DNA of 64,000 nt, taken from Heyndrickxia oleronia. GTDB lineage: Bacteria > Bacillota > Bacilli > Bacillales > Bacillaceae_C. Every line of letters starts with the position of its first letter. Position 1 is the stretch's first letter. Location: assembly GCF_017809215.1 (NCBI RefSeq), contig NZ_CP065424.1:4192001-4256000 (forward strand), written 5' to 3'. The position numbers and the translations under genes are program-made. Below, in pieces: positions 61,386 through 64,000 of this stretch. The notes beneath the pieces were generated by a model. The model worked only from the letters and a program-made list of their open reading frames with translations. It made no database searches and was not told where the DNA came from.

Positions 61386-61479
61386 GCCAAATCTTCAATA
61401 ATTACTTCTATCAAAAGAGAATCATCAATATCGTTGAAGCATTCTTTCATTTAACAAAGGGATATTAAAAATAAAGACA

Positions 61480-61518
61480 GGACAGTCCTCTAGCTTTGAT
61501 TAAGCGAAAGAACTGTCC
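61480..61518 (-). terminator. Terminator of the large chemoreceptor gene
   Basis: GGACAGT (61480-61486) with ACTGTCC (61512-61518) and inner CTTT/AAAG pairing; minus-strand T-rich tail follows. Confidence 0.7.
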
Positions 61519-61526
61519 CTTGAGAA

Positions 61527-63557
61527 TTAAATTTTAAAACTAGACACAGCATTTTCAAGTTCCATAGCCATAGAAGATAACTCTTGACTTGAGGAAGCAA
61601 TTTCTTCAAGAGTAGCAGTCTGCTCTTCAGCAGCAGCAGCTACATTTTCAAAGCTTTCTTGAGTTGAATGGGCAACTGCATCTACATCTTGAATGATTTC
61701 GACTACTTGTTTTGTTTCTGATGATAACTTCTGAATTGATGAAGAAATAGCTATCATTTGTTGAGAGACACGAGATACGATAGAAGTTATTTCATTAAAG
61801 GTTTCCCCAGTAGTTTGAACAACCTCTGATCCTTTATTAACCTCATGAGTTCCCTTATTAATTGAGTTTACAGCCGTATCCGTATCTATCTGAATTTCCT
61901 TGATTAATTCCCCAATCTGACCTGCTGCTTGGTTCGATTGTTCAGCAAGCTTTTTGACTTCATTTGCAACAACAGAGAAGCCTTTTCCATGCTCTCCTGC
62001 TCGCGCCGCTTCTATTGAAGCATTTAGTGCCAGTAAGTTGGTCTGGTTGGATATTTCAGAAATGGCATCTACAATCTGGCCAATCTCATTTGAGCGTTCA
62101 CCTAGTTTTGCAATGATAGTCGCTGCATTATTTACCGTTTCTTTAATGGTCTCCATCTGAGTCATTGCAGAATGAACCGATTCTTCTCCAAGCTTTGCTT
62201 TTTGAACAGCGTCTTCGGAACGTTTCGCTACCTCATCTGAATCAGAAGAAATTTCTTGGAAGGTATTAGACATTCTAACAACCGTTTCTGCGGCTTTTTT
62301 TGTACTATCAATTTGCTGCAATGTTCCAGCTGTTACTGAATCAACAGTACCTGCTACAACTTGAGCGGCCTGTGCCGTTTGATCTGTACTTACATTTAAT
62401 TGTTCAGATGATGCCGCTACTTGTGATGCATTAACCTGAACAGTTCGAATAAGCCCATTTAAATTATCGAGCATTCCGTTTAAATCACTAGATACTTGAC
62501 CTAGTTCATCCTTTGACCGTATATCTATACGGTGGGTCATATCCCCAGCAGCAATTTTTTTAATGATATCAGACATTCCCGAAAGATTTTTCAACATATA
62601 CTTTAAAAGAATATAAGCAAAAGTAATCAGGATCACGATAGCAATAATGAAAAAGATGATGAGTTTGGTACCCATACTTTTTAATGGTTTAAAAACCTCA
62701 TCTTGCGTAACAGTTGTTGCAACGGACCAACCGGTAGATTCTACTGGTTTATAGCCAATGTAATACTCTTTATCATCAAGCTTTGCTGTTTCAAGGCCAG
62801 TTTTCCCAGCAATCATTTTCTTCGCAATTGCTCCGATATCTCCCTTTTGAGTTGTCAACGGTTTGCTCATAATAAGATCCTTATTTGGATGATAAATCAC
62901 ATTGCCATCAGGAGCTAGTAAAATACTGTAACCAGTTTTACCAATTTTATATTGCTCCATTATTGATGGAATGGAATCAAGGAAAAGGTCAACCGCTACA
63001 ATTCCTGCTGGCTCATTATCTACCTTTACTTCCTTCATTACACTCATAATTACTTTACCGAATACTTGATCCATATATGGTTCCGTGTAATATACACCTT
63101 CAGTACTCGTTACTGGTTTATACCATGGTCTTTCTGATAGATCAAAGTCCGTATCTGAAAGAACATTTCCCGTTCCAGTTAAAAAATTTCCTTTTTCACT
63201 TGCGACCCAAACCATAGCAATATCTGGGTTCATACTTTTAATATCTTCTAATGATTGATTCATATCCTTGTAATATTTATTTGTCAATGCATCGTCACGT
63301 GTTTTTGCTGTCTTTAGGTAGTGGAGCAAAGTTTGATTACTAGTAATCTGATCAACCAGCTGCCCTTTCCCTTCAAAAAAATTATTTACCTTATCTGCAA
63401 CCGATCTGCTTTCAACGTTTACTTCCTTTTCAATACTTTCAGCCATTATATCTTTTGTATAAACGTTTACAATAACAGCGGTTGCAGAAAGAACAATTGC
63501 AATAACTATAAATAAAACAAGGGATACTTTTGTAGAAATGCTACTATGACGTTTCAT
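61527..63557 (-). CDS. Methyl-accepting chemotaxis protein, dCache type
   Basis: 676 residues. TM1 about 11-33 (SLVLFIVIAIVLSATAVIVN), an extracellular double-Cache region about 40-290 (VWVASEKGNFLTGTGNVLS; YMDQVFGKVIMSVMKEVKVD; GKTGYSILLAPDGNVIYHPN), TM2 about 295-317, HAMP (about 318-370), then the signalling hairpin with EISNQTNLLALNASIEAARAGEHGKGFSVVANEVKKLAEQS. ATG at 63557 follows GGAGGG at 5 bases; the longer ORF upstream is not needed. Likely senses a small amine, amino acid or carboxylate. Confidence 0.95.
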   Translation of the reverse strand: MKRHSSISTKVSLVLFIVIAIVLSATAVIVNVYTKDIMAESIEKEVNVESRSVADKVNNFFEGKGQLVDQITSNQTLLHYLKTAKTRDDALTNKYYKDMNQSLEDIKSMNPDIAMVWVASEKGNFLTGTGNVLSDTDFDLSERPWYKPVTSTEGVYYTEPYMDQVFGKVIMSVMKEVKVDNEPAGIVAVDLFLDSIPSIMEQYKIGKTGYSILLAPDGNVIYHPNKDLIMSKPLTTQKGDIGAIAKKMIAGKTGLETAKLDDKEYYIGYKPVESTGWSVATTVTQDEVFKPLKSMGTKLIIFFIIAIVILITFAYILLKYMLKNLSGMSDIIKKIAAGDMTHRIDIRSKDELGQVSSDLNGMLDNLNGLIRTVQVNASQVAASSEQLNVSTDQTAQAAQVVAGTVDSVTAGTLQQIDSTKKAAETVVRMSNTFQEISSDSDEVAKRSEDAVQKAKLGEESVHSAMTQMETIKETVNNAATIIAKLGERSNEIGQIVDAISEISNQTNLLALNASIEAARAGEHGKGFSVVANEVKKLAEQSNQAAGQIGELIKEIQIDTDTAVNSINKGTHEVNKGSEVVQTTGETFNEITSIVSRVSQQMIAISSSIQKLSSETKQVVEIIQDVDAVAHSTQESFENVAAAAEEQTATLEEIASSSQELSSMAMELENAVSSFKI

Positions 63558-63564
63558 CTTATCC

Positions 63565-63600
63565 CTCCGATATCGGTAAAAACTACCTATTACTTCGGAG
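63565..63600 (-). promoter_or_regulatory. Hairpin that could sequester the chemoreceptor ribosome site
   Basis: CTCCGA (63595-63600 on minus) pairs with TCGGAG (63565-63570), with an inner GGTA/TACC stem and 5-nt loop. The right arm overlaps the GGAGGG Shine-Dalgarno sequence of the large chemoreceptor gene, so it might control translation. Confidence 0.4.
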
Positions 63601-63858
63601 CTATTGTAACATAGTAGGATATTTATAGTCATTAAAGTAAGTTACAATGAATGATCCTTCACCTTCTCATATAAATTTTGATCATTAATGGATTTTATTG
63701 GCCCTACAAGTACGAATTTCATTGATTTATTCAATATTCTTGAATAAAATGAAATTCTTGAATAAAGCATTTTTTAGAATTATACCGAGAATCAATTGAA
63801 AATTTTGTATGATAAATAGTTCTTTATGCTTACTTTTTTTAGGTCTATATTATTAATA
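63601..63858. other. Intergenic region upstream of the large chemoreceptor gene
   Basis: AT-rich DNA without a coding frame or consensus promoter that I could trust. Direct repeats GAATTTCATT / CTTGAATAAAATGAAATTC near 63713-63770 form an imperfect inverted region. No ncRNA is recognised. Confidence 0.4.
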
Positions 63859-64000
63859 TCACTCCAAGTTTCTTTTTGATAGATTAGAATCTTTAATGGT
63901 TGCAAAAGCTCTATTTTTATTTAAAAAAATGAAGAATATAATACATGCAAATAACAAAGGGATCATTTCCGCTAGCAGCGATTCGTTAATAACAAACACC
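63859..64000 (-). CDS. Partial CDS at the window edge, membrane protein C-terminus
   Basis: The minus-strand frame enters from beyond base 64000 and ends at TGA 63861-63859. The 46 visible codons contain a hydrophobic helix (AEMIPLLFACIIFFIFL) and a polar tail (NKNRAFATIKDSNLSKRN). Probably the last TM helix and cytoplasmic tail of a membrane protein. The family cannot be told from this piece. Confidence 0.45.
   Translation of the reverse strand, partial: VFVINESLLAEMIPLLFACIIFFIFLNKNRAFATIKDSNLSKRNLE

Noticed and set aside
63567..63590. Sigma-D promoter for the large chemoreceptor gene
   Set aside because: ACCGATAT matches a -10, but no TAAA lies 14-16 bases upstream, and the start site would remove most of the leader and ribosome site.
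1..64000. CRISPR array, tRNA or rRNA genes, intact insertion sequence, prophage
   Set aside because: No regularly spaced repeats, tRNA-like cloverleaf, rRNA sequence or transposase/integrase gene was seen while reading both strands.

Overview
The window looks like an AT-rich chromosomal segment of an endospore-forming member of the Bacillaceae. Evidence includes GerPA/GerPF-type and GerPC-like germination proteins, T-box leaders, a class IV-type PHA synthase locus, an AdeR/alanine dehydrogenase pair, LipM-type lipoate assembly and GGAGG-type ribosome binding sites before almost every gene. No rRNA, tRNA, CRISPR array or intact insertion sequence was seen. The species cannot be fixed from the sequence alone.

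Layout: 0-5.8 kb holds a universal stress protein and MFS exporter divergent from a MerR regulator, then NADP-type glutamate dehydrogenase and a HemY/CgoX-type oxidase. From 5.8 to 17.6 kb runs one long minus-strand cobalamin operon behind a promoter, an adenosylcobalamin riboswitch and a terminator hairpin. It encodes corrinoid uptake (BtuF, BtuC, a BtuD-CbiZ fusion), adenosylation (PduO type), CbiB, CobD, CobU, cobyric acid synthase, CobS, CobC, a degenerate CobU-like protein, and the alpha-ribazole transporter and kinase CblT and CblS. Together these salvage cobinamide and alpha-ribazole to cobalamin. No CobT gene lies in the window, so CblT/CblS probably supply the lower ligand.

17.6-31 kb holds an SLC6-type transporter, a DAHP synthase/chorismate mutase behind two tandem Phe-type T-box leaders, lipM-lipA, an orphan AAA ATPase, a NUDIX hydrolase, YitT, an S41 peptidase, DegV, a LysR regulator and an acyl-CoA thioesterase. 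31-42 kb holds a divergent spore-associated cluster (GerPA/F-like, Hsp20-like, GerPC-like, and a duplicated-motif protein), YwbE, a PHA synthase operon with an unusually short PhaR-like subunit, and a two-component system whose kinase gene carries an in-frame stop near its end. After these come a phosphoesterase, a GerPA-family gene and a DHA2 exporter.

42-55 kb holds an ECF sigma/anti-sigma pair, a stand-alone MurG paralogue, ald with its activator adeR and a divergent amino acid permease (with a perfect cre match), an HxlR/nitroreductase pair with twin palindromic operators, an alanine/glycine symporter, a CBS protein and a truncated haemoglobin.

55-64 kb is signalling-rich. It holds a diguanylate cyclase behind a c-di-GMP-I riboswitch, and a three-gene operon behind a sigma-D-like promoter encoding a STAS-like protein, a KAS III-like protein lacking the catalytic His and Asn, and a chemoreceptor with no extracellular domain. 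A TerC protein, a lipoprotein and a large chemoreceptor follow. The STAS/KAS III/chemoreceptor operon is the best candidate here for an undescribed system. A degenerate dispersed repeat occurs in three places, each beside short or decayed reading frames.
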